Part shown: one piece after another, positions 17,398-26,152 of the stretch
Position numbering within the stretch: the stretch's first letter is position 1
Layout of the letters: each line of letters begins with the position of its first letter
Assembly (NCBI RefSeq): GCF_027460065.1
Contig: NZ_JAPYZZ010000003.1
Span: 1-64,000 of the forward strand
Source of the DNA: Martinezella rhizogenes
GTDB lineage: Bacteria > Pseudomonadota > Alphaproteobacteria > Rhizobiales > Rhizobiaceae
Direction of reading: 5' to 3'
Length of the DNA: 64,000 bases
Translations under genes and position numbers: made by a program
The notes under the pieces: generated by a model
Database searches by the model: none
What the model was told of the DNA's origin: nothing
What the model saw: only the letters and a program-made list of their open reading frames with translations

Positions 17398-17496
17398 TGC
17401 ACACCTCCCTCGCGCCAATCGACGTAATCTCCTCCAACACCGCTCCAAACCCGCGCATCCCTCAAGATCACGGAGGCAGAGCAGCGCCTTACTTGT

Positions 17497-17514
17497 TGAG
17501 TAAACGCTTTCTCA
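17497..17514. promoter_or_regulatory. LacI-family operator, site 2
   Basis: TGAGTAAACGCTTTCTCA is palindromic in 7 of 9 base pairs, with the core GTAAACGCTT shared with site 1. Located 100 bases upstream of the binding-protein start, where it would repress the transporter operon. Confidence 0.75.
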
Positions 17515-17695
17515 TCAGATCGTCAAGCGTTTATTTTCGCCTCACCCGAACTAATTTCACCAAGCCCTTTAGAAGCCGCCGAACAGATGCCCTCTACCGG
17601 CAAAGCTTCGTGAGACCTAGGAAACTGTAGAAACTCCAGCACGAGCTCAACAAAGCTCTTGCACTTGTTCAAGCGATTTCCTAATTTCGTAATCA

Positions 17696-17713
17696 CAAGA
17701 AAGCGCTTACCAG
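17696..17713. promoter_or_regulatory. LacI-family operator, site 3 (weaker)
   Basis: CAAGAAAGCGCTTACCAG matches the reverse complement of site 2 at 13 of 18 positions and is centred on AAGCGCTT. It lies 31 bases before the regulator start and may serve autoregulation. Confidence 0.5.
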
Positions 17714-17744
17714 TTCAGATGCACACATATTACAGGACGACCGA

Positions 17745-18794
17745 ATGAAGCGGGTGACACAAAGGGCTCGGCGCTCGCGCGTTGAAGGCCAGATCGGACT
17801 GGAGGAGGTCGCGTCATTGGCCAATGTATCCATCGCAAGCGTTTCACGCGTGCTGAATGGAAAGACCACCGTGGCCGACGACATCCGACAGCGCGTGGAG
17901 GAAGCCTGCGCCAAACTGGGTTATCTTCCCAACGGCGCCGCTCGCGCACTGTCGACGCAACGCACGAAAGCGATAGGCGCCGTCGTGCCTTCGATCGAGA
18001 ACGGCGGATTTGCCCGGGTGATCGCGGCGCTGCAGGAACGACTGCGGATCGCTGGTTACAACCTGATCCTGGCAGGCAGCGGCTATGAACAAAGACTGGA
18101 ATATGAGGCAGCGGCGGCACTACTGAGCCAAGGCGTTGACGGCCTGGTGCTCGTGGGCAGCCAGCATGACGAGCGCTTGATGCCACTGCTGGAACGCCGC
18201 GGCATCATTTTTGTCGAGACCTGGATTCTAGGCAACGAACGTCCATGCGTCGGATTTGACAACGCGCTCGCCGCCAGACGCGTGGTCAAATACCTATTGG
18301 ATCTGGGCCATGTGAAAATCAGCGTAATCACCGGTCGGACGTCCTTCAACGACCGGGCCGCCGCTCGCGTACGCGGTGTAGAGGATGAGCTCAAGGCTAA
18401 CGATCTGAAGCTGCATTCGCATTTGGTCGTGGATCAGCCCTACCGCATTCAGGACGGCAGGATCGCAACCCGATCCCTGCTCGAGACAGATAACCCGCCG
18501 AGCGCCATCGTATGCGGAAACGACCAGCTCGCGTTCGGCGCGATTATCGAGAGCAAGTTTCGCGGTCTCAGCATTCCCAGGGATATCTCGATCACAGGCT
18601 TCAATGACGCCGACTATGCGCCGCATCTCGATCCGCCGCTGACAACGATCAACGTGCCTTCGGAGGAGATGGGTACGCGCGCCGCAGAATACCTCATTAA
18701 AAAACTCAATGGTGAAATTGCGATGGCGGCGTGGGAGGTGGACGTCAACCTCGTGGTTAGAGGCAGCACGGGCGCGCCCCCGTCCAAGCGGTAA
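17745..18794 (+). CDS. LacI/GalR-family transcriptional regulator
   Basis: 349-aa repressor-type regulator. DNA-binding domain at about 15-65: a LacI helix-turn-helix (LEEVASLANVSIASVSRVLNG) and hinge helix (NGAARALSTQRTKAIG). The periplasmic-binding-like sensor domain runs from about 66 to 340 (GAVVPSIENGGFARVIAALQ, VDGLVLVGSQHDERL, SIPRDISITGFNDADYA, LTTINVPSEEMGTRAAEYL). It most likely senses an intermediate of the surrounding pathway and binds the GTAAACGCTT-type operators seen at 6539, 17497 and 17696. The lactonase gene follows after 11 bases. Confidence 0.93.
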   Translation: MKRVTQRARRSRVEGQIGLEEVASLANVSIASVSRVLNGKTTVADDIRQRVEEACAKLGYLPNGAARALSTQRTKAIGAVVPSIENGGFARVIAALQERLRIAGYNLILAGSGYEQRLEYEAAAALLSQGVDGLVLVGSQHDERLMPLLERRGIIFVETWILGNERPCVGFDNALAARRVVKYLLDLGHVKISVITGRTSFNDRAAARVRGVEDELKANDLKLHSHLVVDQPYRIQDGRIATRSLLETDNPPSAIVCGNDQLAFGAIIESKFRGLSIPRDISITGFNDADYAPHLDPPLTTINVPSEEMGTRAAEYLIKKLNGEIAMAAWEVDVNLVVRGSTGAPPSKR

Positions 18795-18805
18795 AGGATT
18801 ACGTC

Positions 18806-19729
18806 ATGTTCGCTGCTCCCCCGGACGTCAAAGCGGAAGTTTTCGCACGCCTTCCCGATAACCTGCGAAAACAGGGCAGTGCGTCGGCATGGTTGGAAAA
18901 ACACAATCGCGGCCGACCACGCCATTCCCTCCTCGAGGGACCGTCGTTCGATGCGAACGGCGCTCTCTATCTGGTCGATACCGCATTCGGACGCGTGTTC
19001 AAGATATCGCCGGAGGGCGCCTTTTCCGTCGTCGCCGAATATGATGGGCAACCGAACGGACTGAAAATCCACCGAGATGGACGAATATTCATTGCGGATC
19101 ATATCCGGGGATTGCTGCAGCTTGACCCTGGCCGCGGCGCGGTGTCGACTATTTGCGAAGAGGGCCCAGACCGGCCGTTCCACGGGCTGAACGATCTCTT
19201 TTTTGCCGGCAACGGCGATCTCTACATGACGGATCAGGGCCAAACCGGCCTGCAGGATCCGAACGGACGCGTTTACAAGCTCACCGCGGCAGGCCGGCTG
19301 GAATTGGTAATGGCGGGCATTCCATCCCCAAATGGTATCGTCATGAACAGCGAGGAGACATGCCTATATGTCGCGGTGACCCGGGACAACGCGATATGGC
19401 GCCTGCCTCTAATGCTCGACGGCACGGTTTCAAAAGTTGGCGCTTTCATACGACTGTCCGGCGGTATCGGTCCCGACGGTCTTGCGCTGGACAGGCAAGA
19501 CGGCCTCGCGATCGCCCATATCGGGCTTGGCTGCGTATGGATGATAGATCGACGAGGGGAGCCCTGCTTGAGAGTTCGCTTGCCAGAGGGCAATTCGCCG
19601 ACCAACGTCGCGTTCGGAGGCCGCAATTTCCGGAGCTTGTTCATTACGGAAGCAGACAGCGGCACTGTTTTTGTGGTACGAGACGCGGGCGTGCAAGGCC
19701 ACAAGATGTTTAGCCATCCGCAAGACTAG
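18806..19729 (+). CDS. SMP-30/gluconolactonase-family lactonase
   Basis: 307-aa six-bladed beta-propeller hydrolase expected to open a sugar lactone. Metal-site residues are in place: Glu in LLEGPSFD, Asn in GLNDLFF, Asn in IPSPNGIV, and Asp in GPDGLALD. No signal peptide, so cytoplasmic. Cotranscribed with the LacI-type regulator. It fits the dehydrogenase at 6579, which would produce a lactone. Confidence 0.88.
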   Translation: MFAAPPDVKAEVFARLPDNLRKQGSASAWLEKHNRGRPRHSLLEGPSFDANGALYLVDTAFGRVFKISPEGAFSVVAEYDGQPNGLKIHRDGRIFIADHIRGLLQLDPGRGAVSTICEEGPDRPFHGLNDLFFAGNGDLYMTDQGQTGLQDPNGRVYKLTAAGRLELVMAGIPSPNGIVMNSEETCLYVAVTRDNAIWRLPLMLDGTVSKVGAFIRLSGGIGPDGLALDRQDGLAIAHIGLGCVWMIDRRGEPCLRVRLPEGNSPTNVAFGGRNFRSLFITEADSGTVFVVRDAGVQGHKMFSHPQD

Positions 19730-19765
19730 GTGTTCAGTCCCGGCATCTAATTGATCGGGTTTAGG

Positions 19766-20293
19766 ATGGGGCGACCCGGTGACCGCTGGTTTTGCGACGA
19801 CGGACATGTCTACGGCCAGGGCGAGACGCCAACGAAGCTTTTCTGGTTCATAGCCCGTGGCGCCGATCCGGACAGCTTCACCGTACTGAACCAACGTTAT
19901 GGCGCCGACGTGGCCGCCGGTTATTACATTACCAACCTGCGCCTTCCCACCGAGGAGCCGGCTACATTCGGGATCGTCGGTTATTATTACGGCAGCGGCC
20001 AGAAACCGGGTATCCATATCGAAGAGAGCCACTACGCAAAGGACAGCCGCAAGGTCTATGCTTATGGCGTCGAGATCGAAGGCGCGGATGCAGCCAGTTT
20101 CCATTCCATCGGCGACAAAGGCAGATATTTCGCCGACAGCAAGCATATCTATTGGCAGAAGAGCTCCGTTCCTGATGCTGACCCCGAGAGCTTTGTCTGC
20201 GCATCAGAAGCAGGCCAGTATCGCGCTCACGACAAAGAACGGCCCTATTATGCCGGGCAACCTCAATCCGTTTCGGCCGAGTTCGAGCCCTGA
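19766..20293 (+). CDS. DKNYY-domain protein, possibly N-terminally truncated
   Basis: About 175 aa made of DKNYY-type repeats: residues pair Asp/Tyr-rich beta hairpins such as DDGHVYGQ, YAKDSRKVYAYGVEIEGADAASFHSIG, RYFADSKHIYWQ and PDADPESFV. These proteins are common beside polymorphic toxins and may be immunity or surface proteins; their biochemical role is not established. Start uncertain: TTG 19751 or ATG 19766, and neither has a clear binding site, so the front may be lost. Marks the left edge of the unknown-protein island. Confidence 0.6.
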   Translation: MGRPGDRWFCDDGHVYGQGETPTKLFWFIARGADPDSFTVLNQRYGADVAAGYYITNLRLPTEEPATFGIVGYYYGSGQKPGIHIEESHYAKDSRKVYAYGVEIEGADAASFHSIGDKGRYFADSKHIYWQKSSVPDADPESFVCASEAGQYRAHDKERPYYAGQPQSVSAEFEP

Positions 20294-20438
20294 AGCGACT
20301 ATTTCCAGGCGGCCCATTGGCGAGGCTGCAGCGAAATATTCCGCTACATTCTGTCATCCGGATCGGATGGCCTCATATTCATGATCCTGAGGCATCCAAG
20401 CCCATAACCCGCGGCGGAGGTCGCGACACGAAGAACGG

Positions 20439-21326
20439 TCACAGGGCAGCGAATTCGTCGCCGAGGGCGTCGTGATCTCCGCCTTCTTCATAGAACGGAT
20501 CCCGAGCGCGATAAGCGTTGATGACATAGTTCTCAAGCTTCGGGAAATTGTCGCGCGGAAATTTGCAGGGATAATGCGACGCCTCGAAGTTTTCGACCGA
20601 CCTGCTCGCCAGCTTATCCCAGCCTTCAAGCTTGTTCTTGCCCTCGAAACGCAGTGATCGCAGTTGGGTAAGCTCCGACAGGTGCGAGACGTCGCCCGTA
20701 ATCCTGCTGGACACAAGTTGCAGGACTTCAAGTTCCTTAAAGCGCAGAATGTCGTCAATGTCCTTGATCGTCGATGAGATCAGAAAGAGTTTTCTAATCG
20801 GTGACTTTTCGAAAAGTGCAAGCGATCCGCTGAACCCGTGGAGCGCGAGCTTCTTCAAATCCGGCCATCCGTTTCCGAGATTCTCGACCTTGTTAGTCTT
20901 CCAGTCGAGATTGAGCCAGGTCTCGAGCTTCGGAAAAAGCTCAGGCAGTCTCGCCCGGAAAGAAATGCCGTGCGTTGTAATTTTCCTGATGTTCGGGAAT
21001 TTTTTGAAGACGTCGAGATCGAAATCCTCGGAGAAGGCGCCGGACCCGACTATGCCGATCTCAATGATATCATCCTTCTTGCGGATGCCGCTGAAATCGG
21101 GAGAGAAATAGTCCTGCAGTTCGTTCTCGGCGACATCTTCAACCTCGATCGAAAATCCGGTGCAACCATGTTCGTCGATGAGGTGCGAATACGCCGTGAA
21201 GGCGGCCTTGTTGAAATAGGCTATCTTCTGAAATGCCGGGGATCGCGTCTCCTCGATAAAGACGTATGGCCCTGTCATCAGGTTTTCCATCGTTCTTTCA
21301 TCTATTTCCAAAACGATCTCGGACAC
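20439..21326 (-). CDS. Leucine-rich-repeat-like hypothetical protein
   Basis: 295-aa cytoplasmic protein. The second half repeats a Leu-rich pattern at roughly 23-residue spacing: LKKLALHGFSG, IRKLFLISSTIKDIDDIL, LEVLQLVSSRITGDVSHL, LRSLRFEGKNKLEGW. This suggests an LRR-like solenoid. The N-terminal 100 residues are acidic and unassigned. Start is GTG 21326 with GGAG 7 bases upstream. Beside the convergent DKNYY gene and an IS, it resembles orphan immunity-type proteins, but that is inference. Confidence 0.65.
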   Translation of the reverse strand: MSEIVLEIDERTMENLMTGPYVFIEETRSPAFQKIAYFNKAAFTAYSHLIDEHGCTGFSIEVEDVAENELQDYFSPDFSGIRKKDDIIEIGIVGSGAFSEDFDLDVFKKFPNIRKITTHGISFRARLPELFPKLETWLNLDWKTNKVENLGNGWPDLKKLALHGFSGSLALFEKSPIRKLFLISSTIKDIDDILRFKELEVLQLVSSRITGDVSHLSELTQLRSLRFEGKNKLEGWDKLASRSVENFEASHYPCKFPRDNFPKLENYVINAYRARDPFYEEGGDHDALGDEFAAL

Positions 21327-21543
21327 TTAACTTCTCCATTATCCATCGGCAGCACAGAACGCCTGATTGTTGTTTCGATACTCAGCATCGACCGAACGCG
21401 GTTCTTATTCTCGTTGCAGTCAGCGTTGCAGCCGCTCTTTGGGCCGGTGTAGCACGGTTAAACACCGATTGCCCGTCAAGTTTCACATTGGCCCAGTTGC
21501 TGTCGGCCACCGCATTAAATCCGGATTGGGACAACAGCCGGTT

Positions 21544-22329
21544 CTCAGCGGTTTTTATGCCTGGCTTCGGATGCCCTTAAGCAAGCGTGCCTTTGAGGAC
21601 AAGCGGCAGATCGATCTCCTCCAGACGGCTTGGGAAGAGAGCGGCAAGGTCTACGGGTATCGCAAGCTTCATGACGACCTGCTCGATCACGGCGAGACAT
21701 GCTGCCCCAACCGGGTTGCGCGTCTGACGCGAATTGCCGGGATAAAGGCTCAGATCGGCTACAAGCGCCGTCCCGGAGTTTACGGCGGCAGGCCTTCCGT
21801 CATCATCGATAACACGCTCGACAGGCAGTTCGACGTGGCGGCTCCGGACAAGGCTTGGGTCACCGACATCACCTACATCCGAACCTGCGAGGGTTTCGCC
21901 TATCTCGCGGTGGTGATCGATCTCTATTCCCGCCGCGTCATTGGCTGGTCGATGCAGAGTCGTCAGACAACGGATGTTGTGCTGCAGGCATTGCTGATGG
22001 CTGTCTGGCGGCGAAAGCCAAAGGAAAAGGTCCTGGTGCACTCGGACCAGGGATCGCAATTCACCAGCATGGACTGGGAAGTGTTCCTGAAGCACCACAA
22101 TCTAGTTCATTCGATGAGCCGACGGGGCAACTGCCATGACAATGCCGTGGCTGAGAGCTTTTTCAATCTGTTGAAGCGGGAGCGGATACGCCGAAAGGTC
22201 TATCGTTCAAGAGACGAAGCCAGGCAAGACGTGTTCCACTACATCGAGATGTTCTACAACCCGAAGCGCAAACATGTTAGAAACGGCATGCTGTCGCCCG
22301 TCGAGTTCGAAAAGCAGCAGAAAACGTAA
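21544..22329 (+). pseudogene. IS3-family OrfB transposase, N-terminally truncated
   Basis: Recognisable transposase runs from LSGFYAWLRMPLSKRA to the end, with HTH_21-like KVYGYRKLHDDLLD, catalytic Asp in VTDITYIR and VHSDQGSQF, and Glu in NAVAESFFNLLKRE. The DDE core is complete, but OrfA, the front of OrfB and the left end are missing. The open frame reaches back to 21367 only by chance. The right end seems to lie at about 22360, after ACCCGAGGGTGTCTGC. Distinct from the IS3 remnant at 6071. Confidence 0.88.
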
Positions 22330-22392
22330 CCCGAGGGTGTCTGCAAAACGCGGGGCTATTCAAAACGCTCATCTGCTGGATTGGTTTGAACT

Positions 22393-22692
22393 TCATTTGC
22401 GGCGCACACGCTGCTTGAGAGGACGGTCAATGACATCCTCGATATTCTGCGGCGGCCGAGCTGGAAACAAGCCTTCGAACTCAGCCTCCGCCTCAAGGGC
22501 AAACGCAATTTTCACGAGACTCTCGAGGGAGATTTTTCCGGTTTCTTCAAATAGCCTCAGCGATCCGTAAGAGACATTCGATCTTGCAGCCAGTTCACGC
22601 TGGGTCAATCCATGCTCGATCCTTCGGCGCTTCATTCTGTCCGCCAGACCCCCGATAATCTCCGCCGGGGAGGATATATTAAATGCCAACAT
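22393..22692 (-). CDS. HipB-like Xre antitoxin/regulator, orphan
   Basis: 99-aa Xre-family DNA-binding protein. Helix-turn-helix is in the first half (GLADRMKRRRIEHGLTQRELAARSNVSYGSLRLFEETGKISLESLVKIAFAL), followed by a FEGLFP tail typical of HipB-like antitoxins. I choose ATG 22692 (MLAFNISSP), which has AGGTG 5 bases upstream. A HipA-type kinase toxin would be expected just downstream on the reverse strand, but that place is taken by the IS3 fragment, so the partner seems lost. Confidence 0.75.
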   Translation of the reverse strand: MLAFNISSPAEIIGGLADRMKRRRIEHGLTQRELAARSNVSYGSLRLFEETGKISLESLVKIAFALEAEAEFEGLFPARPPQNIEDVIDRPLKQRVRRK

Positions 22693-23024
22693 ATTATCAC
22701 CTATATGCAGAAAATACATATTATTGCCAATATAATAGCATTTAAATAAATCGCAAGTAGCACGTGTGCCCGGAAAACTCGGGCTTTATGACTGTCTGCG
22801 CATTGCAGGACACGTCATCATCGCGGTTGTTTTCTACCCATGGGTTACAGGCCAAGCCTTTGGTTCCAATGCGGCCAGCCAGCACCAAAAAAAGGACGGT
22901 TCCGAGCGCACGGAGGCTCAACCAATATCAACTGCAACAATAACATTCGGCGCCAGACCTTCGATACAAGGCCGGCACTCTACGTAGCGGTCGATATCAA
23001 AAACGATTTACGATGGAATTCCCG
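22693..23024. other. Intergenic region with antitoxin operator
   Basis: Holds the AT-rich promoter and operator of the Xre gene (22719-22737) and a short GCCCG/CGGGC hairpin at 22768-22784. No gene recognised in the remaining 240 bases. Confidence 0.4.
22719..22737. promoter_or_regulatory. Probable autoregulatory operator of the Xre gene
   Basis: TATTAT-TGCCAAT-ATAATA has perfect 6-bp arms and lies 27 bases upstream of the start. Its TGCCAAYATA half recurs over the start codon (22684-22693) in the same direction. This fits dual-site autorepression by a HipB-like protein. Confidence 0.5.
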
Positions 23025-23273
23025 TCACGCGGTCTGCAGGCCAGCCGCGAGCAAGGAGACAAACAAGCAAACAGGAATAAAGCCATCGGCGCGCTGGACG
23101 CTATTCGTGGCCTGGTAATTATTCACGACATGGGTCACGTTGACGTACTGGTTCCCAATATTGTTTCCGGCACTGGGTGGCATAAAAAAATACGACAGAA
23201 GGAACCCGATTATCGGACCAAGAATGAGCCCGCCGATAATTGGATGAGATAAAATACCAACGATGGTTTCCAT
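23025..23273 (-). CDS. Small hypothetical membrane protein
   Basis: 82 aa, unrecognised. Residues 4-30 are a hydrophobic Gly/Ile-rich segment (VGILSHPIIGGLILGPIIGF), followed by a polar Asn/Val-rich linker (NNIGNQYVNVTHVVNNYQ) and a second hydrophobic segment at about 65-80. Start ATG 23273 with GAGGG 8 bases upstream; an upstream in-frame ATG at 23324 is possible. The two-segment layout recalls holins or small membrane toxins, but no homology is evident. Confidence 0.45.
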   Translation of the reverse strand: METIVGILSHPIIGGLILGPIIGFLLSYFFMPPSAGNNIGNQYVNVTHVVNNYQATNSVQRADGFIPVCLFVSLLAAGLQTA

Positions 23274-23855
23274 GTGTAATGCCCTCGAATACAATCGCAA
23301 TGGCGTTACAACCAATCCATTCACAGCCAGTTATTGCAATTATTAAAAGGCATTGCACAACGACGGATGACCTGTTGCCCCTTTTGCACCAGCCTTGGAG
23401 ACACAAAGCCTCCCCAGCCCCGTCATCGCAAACACAGCCTTTACAATCGCCAGCAAGCGGATCACCTACCCGCGATTACATAAACCAAACTCCCAACTTC
23501 ATCCGGGTGATCCAGGGCAGATAAAGCCATCGTGCATCTTTCACATCGGGGATTTGATGAAGTATTTTTGTCTCGCCATTTATCCCGGCACATAAGCCTG
23601 TTCAAAAGCGATGCCAGGAGCAGAGTCCATTAGAATCACACAACTTATTATTGTTTTTTCGCAAAGATGTGGTTAGAGTTCCCATGCTGCCGCAGGCATG
23701 ATGGAGGCATTTTTAAGGCAAAAGAAAATATACCCGCAGAAAAAACTCAAGAGTGAGGCAATTTATCAATACTGCCGCACGGTTCATAGCGATTACGGAT
23801 CCGAACAACTCATACTTCCAGAGGCTTTTGTCCAGAATTTCGCCTAGAGGTGATT
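23274..23855. other. Intergenic region, AT-rich, nothing recognised
   Basis: About 580 bases with lower GC than the flanks and no convincing reading frame, hairpin or repeat. It probably carries the promoter of the gene at 23856. The composition suggests acquired DNA. Confidence 0.35.
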
Positions 23856-24521
23856 ATGTCTTTTTCTGCATTAGAGAATCTAATTGCAAAATCCGGAGGC
23901 TACGATCTTCAAGAAAATGATCTTGGTCTCGTTGCAATTGAAAGTTGGGCAGGTTTTCCCACGCGGAAGTTTTCCTACTCCAAAACGGACGCAAATGGCG
24001 TCAAAAAAGAATCCATTGCCGTGATGCTCAATCCGACTCCGAACCAGGTGGCTCGGTGGATCGTCAACTCCGTAACAACGGTTTGCGGCCGTTACGTTGA
24101 GGATTTCGGACGTCAGATGGTGAGGCATATCGTGATTGCTTCCGGCTTCCAATTTCTGGTTCGCGGCATCCATCTGGAAGACATGGGTGGGACTGGCAAG
24201 CACACTTACTATCCATTCTTTGACGGCGTAACCGTCAAACTCGATAGCATTGCCGATGGCTGGCCAACGCGGCTCCTGGACCCTGCCGAAATAGAAAGCA
24301 CTGTAACTGCCGAGCAAGGTAACGTCACCCAAGTCGGGAAATACGCACGCATTCAGTCGACGACGAGGCAAGAATATTTGGATGCTGGCGGTACGCAAGA
24401 GGTGTCGAACGAGAAGTGGCTGGGCGTTGTCCGGCAGCTCTACCAAGCGGCATGGGGCAACGATGACAACAAACTGATGGTGGCCACAACACGTGCCAAA
24501 AAGAAGGAATGGGGATTTTGA
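23856..24521 (+). CDS. Hypothetical protein
   Basis: 221 aa, not recognised. No signal or membrane segment. Conserved-looking stretches are NPTPNQVARWIVNSV, MVRHIVIASGFQFLVRGIH and a basic C-terminus (TTRAKKKEWGF). ATG 23856 follows AGAGGTG at 5 bases; GTG 23850 is inside that site. 53 bases upstream of the lectin-like gene and probably cotranscribed with it. Confidence 0.6.
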   Translation: MSFSALENLIAKSGGYDLQENDLGLVAIESWAGFPTRKFSYSKTDANGVKKESIAVMLNPTPNQVARWIVNSVTTVCGRYVEDFGRQMVRHIVIASGFQFLVRGIHLEDMGGTGKHTYYPFFDGVTVKLDSIADGWPTRLLDPAEIESTVTAEQGNVTQVGKYARIQSTTRQEYLDAGGTQEVSNEKWLGVVRQLYQAAWGNDDNKLMVATTRAKKKEWGF

Positions 24522-24574
24522 TGGTTAGCAGCGGCACGTTTTAACGCAGTAAAGAGAACAAGAGAGGCCGCACG

Positions 24575-24967
24575 ATGAATTCACAATCAAGAGCGGAGTT
24601 GAGCCGTGCATCCTCGATGCAAATCCACGCGCGTTCCGTCTCGAACAACGTCTGTACGGTGGTTGAAGGACAGACTTACAAGCTGGTTGCGTCTGGGAAA
24701 TGGTGGGACTGGTTCATTCGTTGCGGGCCCGACGGATATTCTTCCACGCTCCTGAATCCCGTTGCACATCTAAAATGCGCGCCTAACGAAAAGTGGTTTT
24801 GCCTGATGGGCGCGATCAATTGCGATCCAGAAAGTGTTTTCCGCATCGGCTCGGCGAGAATCTGGACGGCGACAAGAAGCGGAATGCTCAACTGCTTCGC
24901 AAACGATATTCCCGCTATGCGCTGGAACAACTGGGGTTCCATTTCGATCGAGGTCCAAACTGTTTGA
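24575..24967 (+). CDS. LecA/PA-IL-like beta-sandwich protein
   Basis: 130 aa with the pattern of the LecA-type galactose-binding fold: QIHARSVSNNVCTVVEGQTYKLVASGKWWDW, GPDGYSS, a central LMGAINCDPESVFRIGS, and a closing WNNWGSISIEVQTV. Compared with true LecA the calcium and sugar loops are not clearly conserved (CFANDIPAMRW in place of the usual VND loop), so sugar binding is uncertain. No signal peptide. Lies between an unknown protein and a secreted protein in the same direction. Confidence 0.5.
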   Translation: MNSQSRAELSRASSMQIHARSVSNNVCTVVEGQTYKLVASGKWWDWFIRCGPDGYSSTLLNPVAHLKCAPNEKWFCLMGAINCDPESVFRIGSARIWTATRSGMLNCFANDIPAMRWNNWGSISIEVQTV

Positions 24968-25227
24968 ATAGATGACTGGTCTTTTCTGGTTTCAACGAGA
25001 CCTTTGGCCTTCGGGATTCAAAAACGATCTTGATAGATAACGATATCAGTATCAGTCGAAGTCGATGTAGATGCGCTTCACGTCGACAGTCACGCGTCGT
25101 CCGTTACCCGTAAGATTACGAAAATCCATTTGCTTTTTACTCGGCAGTGTTCCGCCATATCCCATCGCAAGGTTGCCGAAAATGCATCAAAACCAAGTAG
25201 CACATTTCATGAAGACGGAGACTTTGC

Positions 25228-26124
25228 ATGCGAACTGGATTGTGTCTCGTAGCTGCCGTCGTGTTAGTCGGTGCGCACGCTGAAGCTGGCAGTACTAACA
25301 AGGAACGGGTGACGCCGGAGCCCTTTGGTGGATGCCAATTTTCTAAGAAAACGATGAGTTTCGCCGGTGATGTCCAAACACAGACGAGATGTTTACTTCG
25401 CAAGGTAAGAGTGAAAGGCACGGGTGCCGATCCGCAGCAGATACCTAATTGGTTGGTCGATCATGTGGACAAGCCCACCGACATTTCAGAAGAAAAGTTA
25501 CGACAGTATCTCGCGAAAAATGACTTAACGGCTAAGCAGGTAGGTGGCGAGCCGCAAACCCCCACAGCTTCTGCGGTCCGCTACTTTGTCATCCATGACA
25601 CAAGCAGCCCCGAGATAAGCACATCCAGTGAATTCCCCAAGGATATGGACTCGCGAGATTATACAGGAAATCGCCTCGAGGGTGTTTGGTCGAACAGCGA
25701 AGTAAGACTAAAAGTAAACGCAATAACCAGCCGCGATGGGCAATCCTTAATGTTCAGGGATTGGGGCCTCGAGCGCGAAATGTCTGGCACCAAACTCGAA
25801 TTGAGAAGGGACAAGCCTGGGCAGATTCAGAATATTCCTGAGGCAAGACCTCTCTTTGTCCATGTCGAAAATGTTCAGCCGCGTATCAAGCCGAAGGACT
25901 CCTGGGCCTGGAAAGCGCCTGAACAAGGGTTAACAGACGCACAGGAAAAGAGATTGGCACTCCTCTACGTCACCGCTAGCTACAAGGCCGGGCGATGGCT
26001 TGTTCCGGCCTACCATTTTAATATCGATCAAGGTATCCCCCAAGGTCACGACGATCCCCAAAACATAAATTTGAACAACTGGGTCAGCCAGATCGAAGCT
26101 ATTCATCGGATTCTGAGGACATAG
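25228..26124 (+). CDS. Secreted protein, possible amidase-like enzyme
   Basis: 298 aa with a Sec signal peptide (residues 1-20, LCLVAAVVLVGAHAEA). The mature part holds YFVIHDTSSPEI with His123, which resembles the zinc His of amidase_2-type N-acetylmuramoyl-alanine amidases. Further His residues lie in VPAYHFNIDQG and GHDDPQNINL near the C-terminus. I infer a periplasmic or exported peptidoglycan-active protein, but similarity is weak. The transglycosylase lipoprotein gene follows after 28 bases. Confidence 0.55.
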   Translation: MRTGLCLVAAVVLVGAHAEAGSTNKERVTPEPFGGCQFSKKTMSFAGDVQTQTRCLLRKVRVKGTGADPQQIPNWLVDHVDKPTDISEEKLRQYLAKNDLTAKQVGGEPQTPTASAVRYFVIHDTSSPEISTSSEFPKDMDSRDYTGNRLEGVWSNSEVRLKVNAITSRDGQSLMFRDWGLEREMSGTKLELRRDKPGQIQNIPEARPLFVHVENVQPRIKPKDSWAWKAPEQGLTDAQEKRLALLYVTASYKAGRWLVPAYHFNIDQGIPQGHDDPQNINLNNWVSQIEAIHRILRT

Positions 26125-26152
26125 TGGAGCGAGCATATGTATTGAACATCGC

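Larger units (their letters stand above)
17398..17744. promoter_or_regulatory. Divergent control region between transporter operon and lacI-type gene
   Basis: 347 non-coding bases between divergently read genes. Holds LacI-type sites at 17497-17514 and 17696-17713. Both promoters should lie here. No other repeat is visible. Confidence 0.6.

Noticed and set aside
22768-22784. GCCCG/CGGGC hairpin considered as a terminator
   Set aside because: Only 5 bp, a weak T-run (TTTATG) and no forward gene ending before it.
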